Source of the DNA: Kiritimatiellia bacterium
GTDB taxonomy: Bacteria; Verrucomicrobiota; Kiritimatiellia; SS1-B-03-39; UBA6053
DNA length: 46,322 nucleotides
Assembly: GCA_018401235.1 (NCBI GenBank)
Contig: JAGYLC010000006.1
Location: 1-46,322 of the forward strand
Reading direction: 5' to 3'
Under the pieces are notes generated by a model. It ran no database searches and had not been told where the DNA came from. It worked only from the letters and a program-made list of their open reading frames with translations. This document shows, piece after piece, positions 8,721 to 18,742 of the stretch. Each line of letters begins with the position of its first letter. Within the stretch, counting starts at the first letter, position 1. The position numbers and the translations under genes are program-made.

Positions 8721-8891
8721 GTAGCTGGGGGGCGAATTGGGAGTCATGACTTGGTTTTTTGATTACGAGTAGGATGAGAATTCCCAATCGATGGGGGCTT
8801 GCTTCCTGAAAGAGGATGGGTACAAAATAGGTCGCGTGTATCCACTCGAATGTGTCATCTACTTCTATTATGAAAACCTATGTAGCCCGGC

Positions 8892-9377
8892 ATGACGATT
8901 ACTCAAGCCCGTGAATACCGCGTGAACTTTACCAAGCCCTATATGGTGGCAGGATTGACCGCGTTGTTTAGGCGCAGCGATTATGCTCCGGCGGGCCTTA
9001 TGCCCAGTATAATTCGCCATCAGAACTCAAATGTCGGGGTTGTCAAAAACACTACCGGAGCCTTCTATGCGGAGCGGTCCTATCCCAACGCCAGGATTAT
9101 CCAGCATTCAGATTTGAAATCGGCGATCAGTGCGCTCCAACGCAAAAAGGTGGATATGGTCATTCACGATGCGCCGCTCGTCTGGTGGAGTGCGTCCCGA
9201 AATGAGACCGATCTGGTGGCTTTCCGGGAGTTGTTGAATAACGAGCGGTTGGCCTGGGCGATCTCCAAAAACAATAGGGAACTGCTCAACGAAGTAAATG
9301 AGGTGTTGATGGAATGGAGAGAGCGTGGGAGCGGGCTCGACATCCTGCAAAACTGGTTTCCGCGATTGGGAAACTGA
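8892..9377 (+). pseudogene. N-terminally truncated family 3 solute-binding protein
   Basis: The 161-residue reading frame starts inside the bacterial extracellular solute-binding family 3 fold. MTITQAREYRVNFTKPYM corresponds to the mid-domain motif (GMTITPER..VDFSKPY), and the second lobe follows (KSAISALQRKKVDMVIHDAP and a C-terminal helix with NELLxEWRERG-like residues). About 80-90 residues of the first lobe and any signal peptide are missing, and a TAG lies in frame two codons upstream. Bases 8721-8891 show no matching first-lobe sequence in the frames examined. It cannot bind a ligand as a normal two-lobe protein, so a decayed copy is most likely. Confidence 0.65.
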
Positions 9378-9396
9378 AACTCTTTGCCAATCCCTC

Positions 9397-9425
9397 TTGA
9401 CCCTGAATCGAAATCCGCGTAAAAA
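9397..9425 (+). promoter_or_regulatory. Candidate promoter for the HU/IHF gene
   Basis: TTGACC (9397-9402), a 17-base spacer and TAAAAA (9420-9425) lie 40 bases before the ATG at 9466. The -35 is close to consensus and the -10 is weak. Identified by eye only. Confidence 0.25.
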
Positions 9426-9465
9426 CTTACCTTTAATAAACTTATCCCTTCACGAGTATCGAGTT

Positions 9466-9813
9466 ATGCAATCCGAAGATTCTTCCCCGTCCCTGAAACG
9501 TACCACTAAGCGCGAACTGGTCATGCGCATTGCTGATGAAACCGGCCTGATTCAACAGGATGTCTACAGTGTGATTCAAAAAACACTGGATTACATTACG
9601 GAAAGTCTTGCCCGCGGCGAGAATGTAGAATTCCGAAATTTCGGGGTGTTTGAGGTTTGTGAGCGCAAACAACGGATCGGACGCAATCCCCGTAATCCGG
9701 ACAATGTGGTGACCATTCCCACCCGCAAGGTGGTAAAGTTCAAACCGGGGAAAATCATGAAGCAGCAAGTCACCGGGGACATTACATCGCTTCCGATTGA
9801 CTCCGACCGCTGA
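9466..9813 (+). CDS. HU/IHF-family DNA-binding protein
   Basis: A 115-residue nucleoid-associated protein of the HU/IHF family, which bends DNA as a dimer. It has the canonical helical N-terminus (KRELVMRIADETGLIQQDV), the FRNFGVFEV turn and the beta-arm signature RIGRNPRNPDN with the intercalating proline, then KVVKFKPGK. Extra residues at the start (MQSEDSSPSLKRTT) and end (QQVTGDITSLPIDSDR) flank a core of about 90 residues. The longer upstream open frame lacks family similarity, so the ATG at 9466 is chosen. A hairpin with a T-rich tail follows at 9842, so it is probably monocistronic. HU cannot be separated from IHF alpha or beta with certainty. Confidence 0.9.
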   Translation: MQSEDSSPSLKRTTKRELVMRIADETGLIQQDVYSVIQKTLDYITESLARGENVEFRNFGVFEVCERKQRIGRNPRNPDNVVTIPTRKVVKFKPGKIMKQQVTGDITSLPIDSDR

Positions 9814-9841
9814 AGAGGTTTCGCTTTTTATTTGGAGTTTG

Positions 9842-9868
9842 CCCGGTGACTCCCACCGGGTCTCTTTT
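9842..9868 (+). terminator. Rho-independent terminator after the HU/IHF gene
   Basis: Perfect 7-bp stem CCCGGTG/CACCGGG with a 5-base loop (ACTCC), followed by TCTCTTTT. It lies 29 bases after the stop codon and 28 before lysS. Confidence 0.7.
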
Positions 9869-9896
9869 CACTTTATAACCCGTCTGATTTACGCTT

Positions 9897-11336
9897 ATGG
9901 ATCCCACACCTGTACTTGATTTACGCGCCCAGCGCATCGAAAATATGCGGCAGCTCGAAGCCGCCGGTTACCCCGCATTCGGCAACGCCTTTGCCCGGGA
10001 CGGCCGCTTCACAGAATTGTTGGAACAATTTGAAGAAGGGAAATCGGTTAGGCTGGCCGGCCGCATGGTCACCCGCCGCGAAATGGGGAAATCGGTGTTC
10101 GCGCATCTGCAGGACGGAACGGACCGTCTGCAAATTTATCTGAAAAAGAATAATGTGGGGGACGAGGCGTTTGACGCCTTCGCCTGGACCGATTTGGGGG
10201 ATCATGTGGGGGTCACGGGTACCTGGTTTACCACGCGCACCGGCGAAAAAACTCTGCAAGTTCAAGAGTGGACGCTGCTGTCCAAGTCCCTGCTGCCGAT
10301 GCCGGATAAGTGGGATGGTCTGCAGGATGTGGAAATTCGCTATCGTCAGCGGTATCTGGATCTGATCGCGAATCCGGAGGTGCGGAAGGTGTTCAATCAG
10401 CGGATTGCGGTGTTGCGTGAGATCCGTTCCTTTTTGGCCGCCCGTCAATTCGACGAGGTGGAAACCCCGATGATGCAATCCATTCCCGGCGGGGCGGCGG
10501 CGACCCCGTTTCAGACCCGCTACAATGCCTTGAGTATGGATATGTTCCTGCGAATCGCCCCGGAACTCTATCTGAAACGCCTATTGGTGGGTGGATTCGA
10601 TCGGGTGTTCGAACTGAACCGAAACTTCCGCAACGAGGGGTTGAGCCGAAATCACAATCCGGAATTCACCATGCTGGAGATCTACGAGGCCTATGGAAAT
10701 CGGGAAAGTATGCAGACACTGATCCGGGATCTGATTACGCATCTGGCGGATACCGTGATCGGATCGCGTCAGGTGGGGACAGAGTCGGAGCCGGTGGACC
10801 TGGATACCTGGCGGGAAGTGGCCTATGACGATTTAATCAAAGAGCGGGCCGGAGAGGCCTATTTTGATCTAGACGAAGCTGGTCGACGTGCAAAAGCGGA
10901 GTCGCTGGGTTGCTCGCTGGATCCGGCCTGGGGACCGGTGGAGGTCACCCAGGAGATTTTTGAAAAATGTATCGAGAAAACCCTTATTCATCCTACTTTT
11001 GTTACCCGATTACCGGCGGAACTGGTTCCGCTGGCAAAACCATGTGCCGATGATCCCGCCAAAGTGGATGTGTTCGAACTGATCATTGGCGGCAAGGAAA
11101 TTGCGCCAGGGTACAATGAGCTAAACGACCCCCTGTTGCAGCGGGAACGCCTGCTGGCCCAGGCGGGTGAGGACGCGATGAAGTTCGATGAGGATTTTCT
11201 GATCGCGCTGGAGCATGGCATGCCCCCTGCGGGTGGGATGGGTGTGGGAATTGACCGCTTGGTGATGATGCTGACGGGCAGCGAAGCCATTCGGGATGTG
11301 ATTCTTTTCCCGCAAATGAAACCCCGGGCGAAGTAA
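9897..11336 (+). CDS. lysS: Lysyl-tRNA synthetase, class II
   Basis: Charges tRNA-Lys with lysine. The 479-residue protein has the N-terminal OB-fold anticodon-binding domain (about 1-140, including GRMVTRREMGKSVFAHLQD) and the class II catalytic core. Motif 2 is FRNEGLSRNHNPEFTMLE and motif 3 is GMGVGIDRLVMMLT, followed by SEAIRDVILFPQMKP. It is slightly shorter than E. coli LysS and looks complete. The ATG has no obvious Shine-Dalgarno sequence. It stands 7 bases before the LolC/E permease, so lysS and the lipoprotein export genes are probably one transcript. Confidence 0.96.
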   Translation: MDPTPVLDLRAQRIENMRQLEAAGYPAFGNAFARDGRFTELLEQFEEGKSVRLAGRMVTRREMGKSVFAHLQDGTDRLQIYLKKNNVGDEAFDAFAWTDLGDHVGVTGTWFTTRTGEKTLQVQEWTLLSKSLLPMPDKWDGLQDVEIRYRQRYLDLIANPEVRKVFNQRIAVLREIRSFLAARQFDEVETPMMQSIPGGAAATPFQTRYNALSMDMFLRIAPELYLKRLLVGGFDRVFELNRNFRNEGLSRNHNPEFTMLEIYEAYGNRESMQTLIRDLITHLADTVIGSRQVGTESEPVDLDTWREVAYDDLIKERAGEAYFDLDEAGRRAKAESLGCSLDPAWGPVEVTQEIFEKCIEKTLIHPTFVTRLPAELVPLAKPCADDPAKVDVFELIIGGKEIAPGYNELNDPLLQRERLLAQAGEDAMKFDEDFLIALEHGMPPAGGMGVGIDRLVMMLTGSEAIRDVILFPQMKPRAK

Positions 11337-11343
11337 CCTAGTC

Positions 11344-12579
11344 ATGCAGGCCTCTCTGTATCTGGCACTGGCCTATCTGAAGCCGAAGCGGCATTTGCTG
11401 TCGGTGATCAACATGTTGGCGGTATTGGGTACCTTGATGGGGGTGGCGGTGCTGATTATTGTGATTTCGGTCATGAATGGGTTCGACGAGATGTGGCGGG
11501 AGAAAATCCTGACTTTTCAACCCCATGTAAGCGTATTCGCCTATCCACATGGCATGGAGGAGGATCATCCACTGTTCGAGGAGGTGCTGGAGTTGCCTTC
11601 GGTGCTGGAGGTCTCTCCTTTTTTGCAAACCATTGTCATGGCGCAGTCGCGAGACGCGGTGGAGCAGCCCATGCTTAGGGGTATCGATCCAGAACGTGAC
11701 TTTTTGTACAAACGGATGTTGGCGGATCAGGAAAACACCCTTCAGGATGGACGGCTGGAGTTTGACGAAACGGAGTGTCTGATCGGCGTGGATCTCGCCA
11801 ATGCGTTAGGGGTCAGGGCGGGTGATCGTCTTACCGTGTACAGTCCGGCCAATATTCCCCAAGAGGACGAAGTTCTGTTACCGCAGGAATTACGGATTGC
11901 CGGGGTGTTTTCGGTGGGGATGTATCAGATTGACTATGGATTCATTCTCACTGATCTGTGGACCGCCCGCGATGTGATGGGCCTGCGCTCGGGGGTCCAC
12001 GGGATGCAGGTATTAGGAACGGATTTATGGGGAGCGGACGCGATGGCGGCCGAGATCGGGGAATTGGCGGGTTACCGCTTCACCGCCCGAAGCTGGACCC
12101 AGATGAACCAAACCTTGTTCAATGCCCTGACCATGGAAAAGACCATGATGTTTTTTCTGCTGACCATTATTTCCATCGTGGCCAGTTTTCTGGTTTCGTG
12201 CACCCTGATTATGGTGAGTGTACAAAAGACCCGGGAAATTGGATTGCTAAAGTCTATGGGCTTCCGCAATGGAACGGTGATGGGGGTATTCATGTGGTAC
12301 GGGCTGATTCAGGGGGTGGCCGGAATCTTTTTGGGCACCGGCGCGGGGCTGTTGATTTTGCGGGTTCGTCAGAATATTCTCGAGGGCTTATCGGCGGTGA
12401 TCGGGTTTGAGGTGTTGCCAAAGGAACTATATTATGTAGACGGGTTACCCGCAAAGGTCGTGGCCGGGGATGTGGGAATGATCGTGGGGCTGGTTCTCAT
12501 TCTGTGCTTGGTGGGAGGGGCCCTCCCGGCCTGGCTGGCCGCGCGCAAGGATCCGGTGGAGGCATTGCGTCATGACTGA
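11344..12579 (+). CDS. Lipoprotein-releasing ABC transporter permease, LolC/LolE family
   Basis: Inner-membrane permease that extracts lipoproteins from the inner membrane for transport to the outer membrane. At 411 residues it matches LolC/LolE length. It has an N-terminal helix after LALAYLKPKRHLLSVINML, a large periplasmic domain (about 45-265) and three C-terminal helices (about 270-295, 315-345, 375-397). The FtsX-like core includes SCTLIMVSVQKTREIGLLKSMGFRNG. The C-terminus WLAARKDPVEALRHD is typical of the family. Only one permease gene is present, so it probably acts as a homodimer (LolF-like). The stop overlaps the start of lolD by eight bases. Confidence 0.9.
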   Translation: MQASLYLALAYLKPKRHLLSVINMLAVLGTLMGVAVLIIVISVMNGFDEMWREKILTFQPHVSVFAYPHGMEEDHPLFEEVLELPSVLEVSPFLQTIVMAQSRDAVEQPMLRGIDPERDFLYKRMLADQENTLQDGRLEFDETECLIGVDLANALGVRAGDRLTVYSPANIPQEDEVLLPQELRIAGVFSVGMYQIDYGFILTDLWTARDVMGLRSGVHGMQVLGTDLWGADAMAAEIGELAGYRFTARSWTQMNQTLFNALTMEKTMMFFLLTIISIVASFLVSCTLIMVSVQKTREIGLLKSMGFRNGTVMGVFMWYGLIQGVAGIFLGTGAGLLILRVRQNILEGLSAVIGFEVLPKELYYVDGLPAKVVAGDVGMIVGLVLILCLVGGALPAWLAARKDPVEALRHD

Positions 12580-13243
12580 CCGTCCCTACATTGAAGCGGA
12601 AAAGCTCTGCAAATCCTATAAAATGCCACACGGAGTGGTGGAGGTGCTCACGGACTTGAGTTTGGAAGTGAAGCGGGGAGAACATCTGTGCATCATGGGC
12701 GCGAGTGGTTCCGGGAAAAGCACTCTGTTGCATCTCCTGGCGGGACTGGATACCCCGGACAGCGGGGAGGTGAGGGTGGAGAATGAACGATTGAACGAAT
12801 GGTCCGAATCCCAACGCTCCGCGTTTCGGGCGCGGCATGTCGGAGTGGTATTTCAGCACTACCACCTGCTTCCGGATCTGACGGTGTTGGAAAATGCCCT
12901 TCTTCCGGTCAGGGCGCTGAAAACGTGGGGTTCCCCGGGTCGGAAACAGGTCGAGGCTGCCAAAACCCAACTGGATCGGGTGGGGCTGGGACATCGCCTG
13001 GAGCATCGTCCGGTTGAATTAAGTGGAGGAGAGCAGCAGCGGCTGGCACTGGCCCGTGCGTTAATGAACGATCCGGAGTTGTTACTGGCGGATGAGCCGA
13101 CGGGAAATTTGGATGCTGTGACGGGCGATCATTTGCTGGACGATCTGTTCACACTCAGCCGCGAGCGGAATCGTACCCTGGTGATTGTGACCCATGACCC
13201 CCGCCTGGCCGAGCGATGTCATCGGACATTCCACCTCCGTTAA
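12572..13243 (+). CDS. lolD: Lipoprotein-releasing ABC transporter ATP-binding protein
   Basis: ATPase that powers the LolC/E permease. The 223 residues contain Walker A GASGSGKST (about 43-51), the Q-loop (VVFQHYHLLPD), the ABC signature LSGGEQQR, Walker B LLLADEPTGNLD and the switch histidine in VIVTHD. Its length and close similarity to the MacB/LolD/FtsE group, plus coupling to the preceding LolC/E-type permease, support LolD rather than MacB. It ends tail-to-tail with the EIIA-like gene on the other strand, the two stop codons sharing TTAA. Confidence 0.92.
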   Translation: MTDRPYIEAEKLCKSYKMPHGVVEVLTDLSLEVKRGEHLCIMGASGSGKSTLLHLLAGLDTPDSGEVRVENERLNEWSESQRSAFRARHVGVVFQHYHLLPDLTVLENALLPVRALKTWGSPGRKQVEAAKTQLDRVGLGHRLEHRPVELSGGEQQRLALARALMNDPELLLADEPTGNLDAVTGDHLLDDLFTLSRERNRTLVIVTHDPRLAERCHRTFHLR

Positions 13244-14061
13244 AGCATCTTCATCGAACCCTTCATAAACGATAAATCCAGGACCATGATCATGGCGCCC
13301 TGAGTTTTATCCAGGTCGCCGGTGAGATCCTCGATACCCTGAACCACCTGTTCCACCTGTTCGCCGGGCAGGGTGGTGAGTATGGTACGGCTGCTGTTGT
13401 GATCCTCGTTCATAAAACCGACAAAAGAAGAAAAGAGGGGGATGTTGGATATGTAATGCCCCATTCCGATGGAATCAATCACGGTGGCCCCTTCCAGTCC
13501 TTCTTCGATGAAAAACTCCATCAGATCGTAAAATCGGTCATCTTCGTACAAGACCACCACCAGCAATTTCCGGTTTTGATGCAAGGCGGCGGGTTTCTTG
13601 TCTTTGGTTTTGCTGAGAAAGACTTCGTACAGCACCGAGCCGGTACCGGCGAGCCGGAGTTCATGGGTGATATTGCTGCGGGAAATTACGGTGGAAATGC
13701 CTGCGAGCGCCTTCAGATGTTCTTTGACGTCGCTGGTGGGGCCGATCAGCACAAAAAAGACAGACACTCTCTTTTTATCAATCGCCTCGAAATCAATGGG
13801 ATGGCGGGAGGTAACGATAAACAGTACAAAGTCTGACAACTCCTCAAAGCGGGCATGGGGGATCGCGGCTCCGCCGCCAAAGCCGGTGCTTCCCTCGTGT
13901 TCGCGTTTCAAGAGGGCGTTATAGATGCGGTCCTGCCCCAGAAATTTGAGGGAGGGCGCATGCATGGCCTGCTTGGCGAAGGCGGCAATGATATCCTCCC
14001 GGTTGCGGGCGGGAATGCTCGCGGCGCAGGCGGCTTCACAGGTGATTTCATAAAAGTTCAT
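13240..14061 (-). CDS. PTS EIIA (PtsN-like) domain fused to a P-II-like domain
   Basis: A 273-residue cytoplasmic regulator. Residues about 1-150 form a PTS EIIA type-2 domain with the phosphorylatable histidine in GAAIPHARFEEL (H69) and the conserved VFFVLIGP strand. Residues about 160-273 (LLVVVLYEDDRFYDLMEFF) look like a ferredoxin-like P-II/GlnB-type domain, by strand-helix pattern only. Its stop lies tail-to-tail with lolD. It is translated just after a CPA2 antiporter, whose stop overlaps its start as ATGA, so it probably controls that antiporter. EIIA-Ntr is known to regulate K+ transport in other bacteria. No PTS permease is nearby. Confidence 0.8.
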   Translation of the reverse strand: MNFYEITCEAACAASIPARNREDIIAAFAKQAMHAPSLKFLGQDRIYNALLKREHEGSTGFGGGAAIPHARFEELSDFVLFIVTSRHPIDFEAIDKKRVSVFFVLIGPTSDVKEHLKALAGISTVISRSNITHELRLAGTGSVLYEVFLSKTKDKKPAALHQNRKLLVVVLYEDDRFYDLMEFFIEEGLEGATVIDSIGMGHYISNIPLFSSFVGFMNEDHNSSRTILTTLPGEQVEQVVQGIEDLTGDLDKTQGAMIMVLDLSFMKGSMKML

Positions 14062-15317
14062 AGAGTGTCCTCCAGGTCCTCATCGCTTTGATTGCCTCTA
14101 ATGATTGCCATTTTCAGCAGGGGTGGTCCGATCAATTCGTTTACAAACACCGACATCAGCACAATATTCACCATGTCATTCATGATTTGGGTCTGGTTTT
14201 CGGATAAACGCTGCATGACTGGCGAGGTTTGGATAAGCAGTACCAGACCCAGCGCCACCCCGGCCTGTGGCAACATGCACCATCCGAGATTGGAGCGAAT
14301 GGGTTCGCCGATCCTTCCCAGCTTGCAGCCTAGCCAGGCTCCGACGTACTTGCCCAATCCCCGCACCAGAATATAGGCGCCGCCCATGATCGCGACCTCC
14401 CTGCGGGTGAAGACTTCCAGATTGAGTTCGGTTCCGGCAATCACGAAAAACAAGGCGTACAGCGGCGGGGTCAGTGGTTCCAGGATTCGGAATAGACGGT
14501 GATTGCGGGCGGAGAGATTAATCAGCACGCAACCCATGGTCATGTTGGAGAGAAGGGGCGACAAGTGAAAAATGATCGCGGTAGCCGTGGTCATAAAGAC
14601 CACCCCCAGGGTGAGAATCAATAGCTCGTTTTGACTTTTTTTACTGCGGGTGAACTGGTGGAGGACCACTGCTCCCACCAGACCCAGTACCAGCGAGATG
14701 ACGACTTCGCGAAGCGCATAGAAAACATCACTGTTTCCATTGGTTGAGGTACCAAGCAGTTTGCCCGTGAAAGAAAGGATCAGACCGAATAGCAGCAGAC
14801 AGGCGGCATCCCCGAGGGCAATCACGCTGTGGATATAGTCGATGAATTTCCCCCGTGCCCGCATCGCGTGGGCAATAGCCAGAGAGGCGGCGGGAGCGGT
14901 GGCGGTGGCGACGGCCCCCAGCAGCAGGGCGAAGGGAGCATCCATCCCCATCAGCCACATAGTGGTGAATACCGCAAGTAGAGTGGTCAGAACCTGGACC
15001 AGATTAATTACTACGGTCGCGCGGCCGATTCGCTTCAATTTGGAAGCCGAAAATTCCACTCCGATGGCCAGGGCGATCAGGCCCAGTGCGGTTTCGGTGA
15101 TGATGGCAAAAGAGTGATTCATCTCCTTGGGAAACACCCCGGTCACCGATTCGCCCACCAAGAGACCGGCGAGAATATACCCTGTGATCTCCGGCAACTT
15201 ACATTTGGCCGCAAGTTTTCCGATCAGATAGCCCACAACCAGCAACAAGCCCGCTGCGAACATCGGATGTTCCCCGAGTACGAGTTTCAGATTAGAAAAG
15301 TCAACCGTGGCAATCAC
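14058..15317 (-). CDS. CPA2-family cation:proton antiporter
   Basis: A 419-residue membrane protein of the monovalent cation:proton antiporter-2 family (Na+/H+ exchanger domain), with about 12 hydrophobic segments. Family features are GYLIGKLAAKCKLPEITGYI near the start, IALAIGVEFSASKLKRIG (the GxxF and acidic segment of KefB-like proteins) and an ALGDAACLLLFGLIL helix with an acidic residue in the core. There is no TrkA-N regulatory domain at the C-terminus. The coupled downstream EIIA/P-II-like gene may take that role. Likely ions are Na+ or K+. It is the first gene of a two-gene minus-strand unit. Confidence 0.85.
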   Translation of the reverse strand: MIATVDFSNLKLVLGEHPMFAAGLLLVVGYLIGKLAAKCKLPEITGYILAGLLVGESVTGVFPKEMNHSFAIITETALGLIALAIGVEFSASKLKRIGRATVVINLVQVLTTLLAVFTTMWLMGMDAPFALLLGAVATATAPAASLAIAHAMRARGKFIDYIHSVIALGDAACLLLFGLILSFTGKLLGTSTNGNSDVFYALREVVISLVLGLVGAVVLHQFTRSKKSQNELLILTLGVVFMTTATAIIFHLSPLLSNMTMGCVLINLSARNHRLFRILEPLTPPLYALFFVIAGTELNLEVFTRREVAIMGGAYILVRGLGKYVGAWLGCKLGRIGEPIRSNLGWCMLPQAGVALGLVLLIQTSPVMQRLSENQTQIMNDMVNIVLMSVFVNELIGPPLLKMAIIRGNQSDEDLEDTL

Positions 15318-15505
15318 ACGACAGCGATACAGGTTGAATCTGAATAATCAACCCACTTATTGAATAGAGATGTATGTCCGCAGAGTGAAACCCATGGAGC
15401 GGACACATCCTGCGCCGGGTATCTTGGTTAGAACGGGACCCCTGATTCCGCGAATCCGACAGCTGCTTCCTCTTCCCTCGGTCCCCGACGAAAAAACGCA
15501 GAGAT

Positions 15506-18500
15506 TCATCGGAATTTTACGCCACTCGGGGAGGCCAGGAAGTATTCCTGAAGGGCGGTGACTTGCCAGTCGCGTTTGTTGATGTATTCAATGGCGGCGA
15601 TGCTGGGGAGAGCACCCCATTTGGTGGTGATGATGGGGATGCCCCGCAAGACAGCCTCGGCCCGGATTTTGACTTCATCCTTGCGGGAGATGGCGTTGCT
15701 GGGGGTGTTGATGATGAGATCGACTTTCCCGTCCGCCATGTAGTCGCGAATGTTGGGGGATTGCCCCTCTGCGAGTTTGAACAGGGTTTCGGATGGAATG
15801 TCCATGGCCGCGAGCGCCTCGGCGGTCCCCTCGGTGGCGATGATCTTGAATCCGATACGGTGCAGGGTTTTGCCAAGTTCGGTCATCCACTCTTTGGAGT
15901 CGTCGTTGGCACTGAGAAACACGGTTCCGGTTTTGGGTAGGGCCTGCCCGGCGGCAATCTGAGCTTTCCAGAAAGCGGCCTCGAAAACGTAGTCCATGCC
16001 CATGACTTCGCCGGTGGATTTCATTTCCGGACTGAGAATGGGGTCCACTCCGGCAAAGCGGTTGAAGGGGAAGACGGCTTCTTTGACCGCGTACCAGTGG
16101 TAATTGGGAGTTCCGAGGCTCGGAAGGTCGAGTTCCCTGATCTTCCGACCGACGGAAACCTGCGCCGCCAGCTTGGCCAAGGGTACGCCGGTGGCTTTGC
16201 TGAGGTAGGGAACGGTCCGAGAGGCGCGGGGGTTGATTTCGATGATGTAAATTTCGCCTTCATGCACCGCGATCTGCACGTTGAGCAGTCCTTTCACGTT
16301 TAAGGCCATGGCGATCTTACCGCAGGAATCTTTGATGCGGTCGACCAGCAGGGGGGACAGGGAGTAGGGCGGAGTGCAGCAGGCGCTGTCGCCGGAATGA
16401 ATACCCGCGGCCTCCACATGTTCCATGACTCCACCCACGTAGACATCTTCGCTGTCGCAGAGCACATCCACATCGGCTTCGATGGCATTTTCGAGAAAGC
16501 GGTCGATGAGCACCGGATGGTTGGGGGCGGCTTTGATGGCTTCTTTGACGAAAGGAATAATATCGTCTTCCGACCGGGCGACCATCATAGCGCGTCCGCC
16601 GAGCACATAGGATGGGCGGATCATCACCGGCAACCCGATTTTCCGCGCGGTTTTGACTGCGTCTTCGGTATTCATGGCGGTGGCGCTTTGCGGTTGCTTG
16701 AGACCCAGTTGGTCGAGTAGCAGACGGCAGCGTTCGCGGTCCTCGGCCTGGTCGATACTGTCGGAGGGCGTGCCCAGTACGGGCACCCCGGCGGCGGCCA
16801 GGGGAACTGACAGATTCAGCGGGGTTTGTCCGCCCATTTGTACGATCACCCCTTCGGGTTGTTCGCGGTCATAGATGTTCATGACATCTTCGAAGGTGAG
16901 GGGCTCAAAATACAATTTGTCCGAGGTGTCGTAGTCGGTGGAGACGGTTTCCGGGTTGGAATTGACCATGATGGTCTCGTAGCCCATGTCCCGCAGGGCC
17001 ATGACCGTATGCACGCAGCAGTAATCAAACTCGATGCCCTGTCCGATGCGGTTGGGTCCGCTGCCAAGCACCATAATTTTGGGTTTGTCGTTGGGACGGT
17101 TTTCATCCACGGTGCCGTAGCTGGAATAATAATAGGGGGTGTAAGCGGCAAATTCGCCGGCGCAAGTGTCGACCACCCGGTACTTGGGAATAATGCCCAT
17201 TCCTTTGCGGATTTCGCGTACTTCGAGTTCGTTGAGCTTACGCAGGGCGGCAATCTGGGCATCGGAAAAACCATCATCCTTGGCGGATTTCATCAATTCA
17301 GAGGTCAATTCCGGCGCATCCTGAATTTCCTTTTCACGTTCGCAGATTTGCTGGAGCATATCCAGGAACCAGGTATCAATGTGGGTTCGCTTATAGAGTT
17401 CGGCGATGGACATGCCGTTCTTGATTTCGGTTTTGATGCGGAAGATCCGGTCCGGATTGGTGGTGGCGAATTTCCCTTCCAGTTTTTGATCTTCGACCAA
17501 GGCTTCGCATTTGAGATCGTAACCGTCGAGACCGCGTTCGAGTCCGCGCAGCGCCTTTTGAAAGGCCTCTTTCATATTGCGTCCGATGGCCATGGTTTCA
17601 CCCACGGATTTCATACTGACGCCGAGACTGGGGATAGATCCATTGAATTTTTCGAAGGCGAAACGGGGAATTTTGACCACGCAGTAATCAAGGGTGGGTT
17701 CAAAGCAGGCGGGGGTTTCCCGGGTAATATCGTTGGGCAGTTCGTCCAGGGTATAGCCTACGGCCAGTTTTGCGGCGATTTTGGCGATGGGAAAGCCGGT
17801 GGCCTTGGAGGCGAGGGCGGAGCTGCGGGAGACCCGGGGATTCATTTCGATCACCACCATGCGGCCGTTTTCCGGATTGATGGAGAACTGGACATTGGAT
17901 CCGCCGGTTTCCACTCCGATCGCACGCATCACCCGGATAGTGGCGTCGCGCATTTCCTGATATTCGACATCGGTGAGAGTCTGGGCGGGGGCGACGGTGA
18001 TACTGTCGCCGGTGTGAATTCCCATATGGTCGAGATTTTCGATGGCACAAATGATCACCACGTTGTCTTTGTGGTCGCGCATGACTTCCATCTCGTATTC
18101 CTTCCAGCCGTACACGGACTCCTCGATGAGCACGGTGGTGTTCAAGCTGGCCTTAAGCCCGCTGGCCGCGACTTCCCTGAGTTCCTCCGCATTGTCGGCG
18201 GTGCCGCCCCCGGTTCCACCCAGGGTAAAACTGGGGCGCACAATAATGGGATATCCGATTTGATCCGCGGCGGCCAGGGCTTCTTCGATGGTGTGTACCT
18301 GTATGGACTCCAGGGTTTCTACCTTGGCGATTTTCATGGCTTCCTTGAAGGCGTCGCGGTCCTCGGCGCGGTGAATGACTTCGGCATTTGCACCGATCAT
18401 TTCCACTCCGTATTTCTCCAGGATGCCCGCGTTGGCCACGTTCAGCGCGGTATTGAGCGCGGTTTGGCCGCCCAGGGTGGGCAGCAGGGCGTCCGGACGC

Positions 18501-18742
18501 TCTTTGGCAATGATTTTTTCGACCGCCTCGGTGGTGATGGGCTCGATATAGGTCCGATCCGCAACTTCCGGATCGGTCATGATGGTGGCCGGATTGCTGT
18601 TGATGAGAACAATCTCATAGCCTTCCTCCCTCAGTGCCTTGCAGGCCTGGGTGCCGGAGTAGTCAAATTCACAGGCTTGACCGATAATGATCGGCCCGGA
18701 GCCAATCAACATGATTTTGTGGATGTCCTCGCGCTTGGGCAT
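15506..18742 (-). CDS. carB: Carbamoyl-phosphate synthase large subunit
   Basis: Makes carbamoyl phosphate from ammonia, bicarbonate and two ATP for pyrimidine and arginine synthesis. At 1078 residues it is full length. It has two homologous ATP-grasp halves: the first with [20 protein letters not shown] near the start, the second with [19 protein letters not shown] near residue 560. A C-terminal allosteric MGS-like domain (about 940-1078) includes INTPSNA. The ATG follows a good AAGGA ribosome-binding site. The small glutaminase subunit gene carA is not next to it, and the gene appears to be transcribed alone. No frameshift or missing segment is seen. Confidence 0.97.
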   Translation of the reverse strand: MPKREDIHKIMLIGSGPIIIGQACEFDYSGTQACKALREEGYEIVLINSNPATIMTDPEVADRTYIEPITTEAVEKIIAKERPDALLPTLGGQTALNTALNVANAGILEKYGVEMIGANAEVIHRAEDRDAFKEAMKIAKVETLESIQVHTIEEALAAADQIGYPIIVRPSFTLGGTGGGTADNAEELREVAASGLKASLNTTVLIEESVYGWKEYEMEVMRDHKDNVVIICAIENLDHMGIHTGDSITVAPAQTLTDVEYQEMRDATIRVMRAIGVETGGSNVQFSINPENGRMVVIEMNPRVSRSSALASKATGFPIAKIAAKLAVGYTLDELPNDITRETPACFEPTLDYCVVKIPRFAFEKFNGSIPSLGVSMKSVGETMAIGRNMKEAFQKALRGLERGLDGYDLKCEALVEDQKLEGKFATTNPDRIFRIKTEIKNGMSIAELYKRTHIDTWFLDMLQQICEREKEIQDAPELTSELMKSAKDDGFSDAQIAALRKLNELEVREIRKGMGIIPKYRVVDTCAGEFAAYTPYYYSSYGTVDENRPNDKPKIMVLGSGPNRIGQGIEFDYCCVHTVMALRDMGYETIMVNSNPETVSTDYDTSDKLYFEPLTFEDVMNIYDREQPEGVIVQMGGQTPLNLSVPLAAAGVPVLGTPSDSIDQAEDRERCRLLLDQLGLKQPQSATAMNTEDAVKTARKIGLPVMIRPSYVLGGRAMMVARSEDDIIPFVKEAIKAAPNHPVLIDRFLENAIEADVDVLCDSEDVYVGGVMEHVEAAGIHSGDSACCTPPYSLSPLLVDRIKDSCGKIAMALNVKGLLNVQIAVHEGEIYIIEINPRASRTVPYLSKATGVPLAKLAAQVSVGRKIRELDLPSLGTPNYHWYAVKEAVFPFNRFAGVDPILSPEMKSTGEVMGMDYVFEAAFWKAQIAAGQALPKTGTVFLSANDDSKEWMTELGKTLHRIGFKIIATEGTAEALAAMDIPSETLFKLAEGQSPNIRDYMADGKVDLIINTPSNAISRKDEVKIRAEAVLRGIPIITTKWGALPSIAAIEYINKRDWQVTALQEYFLASPSGVKFR

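Noticed and set aside
9325-9465. N-terminal extension of the HU/IHF protein
   Set aside because: The first 47 codons of the longer frame show no similarity to the family, while the ATG at 9466 is next to the conserved core and follows a promoter-like element.
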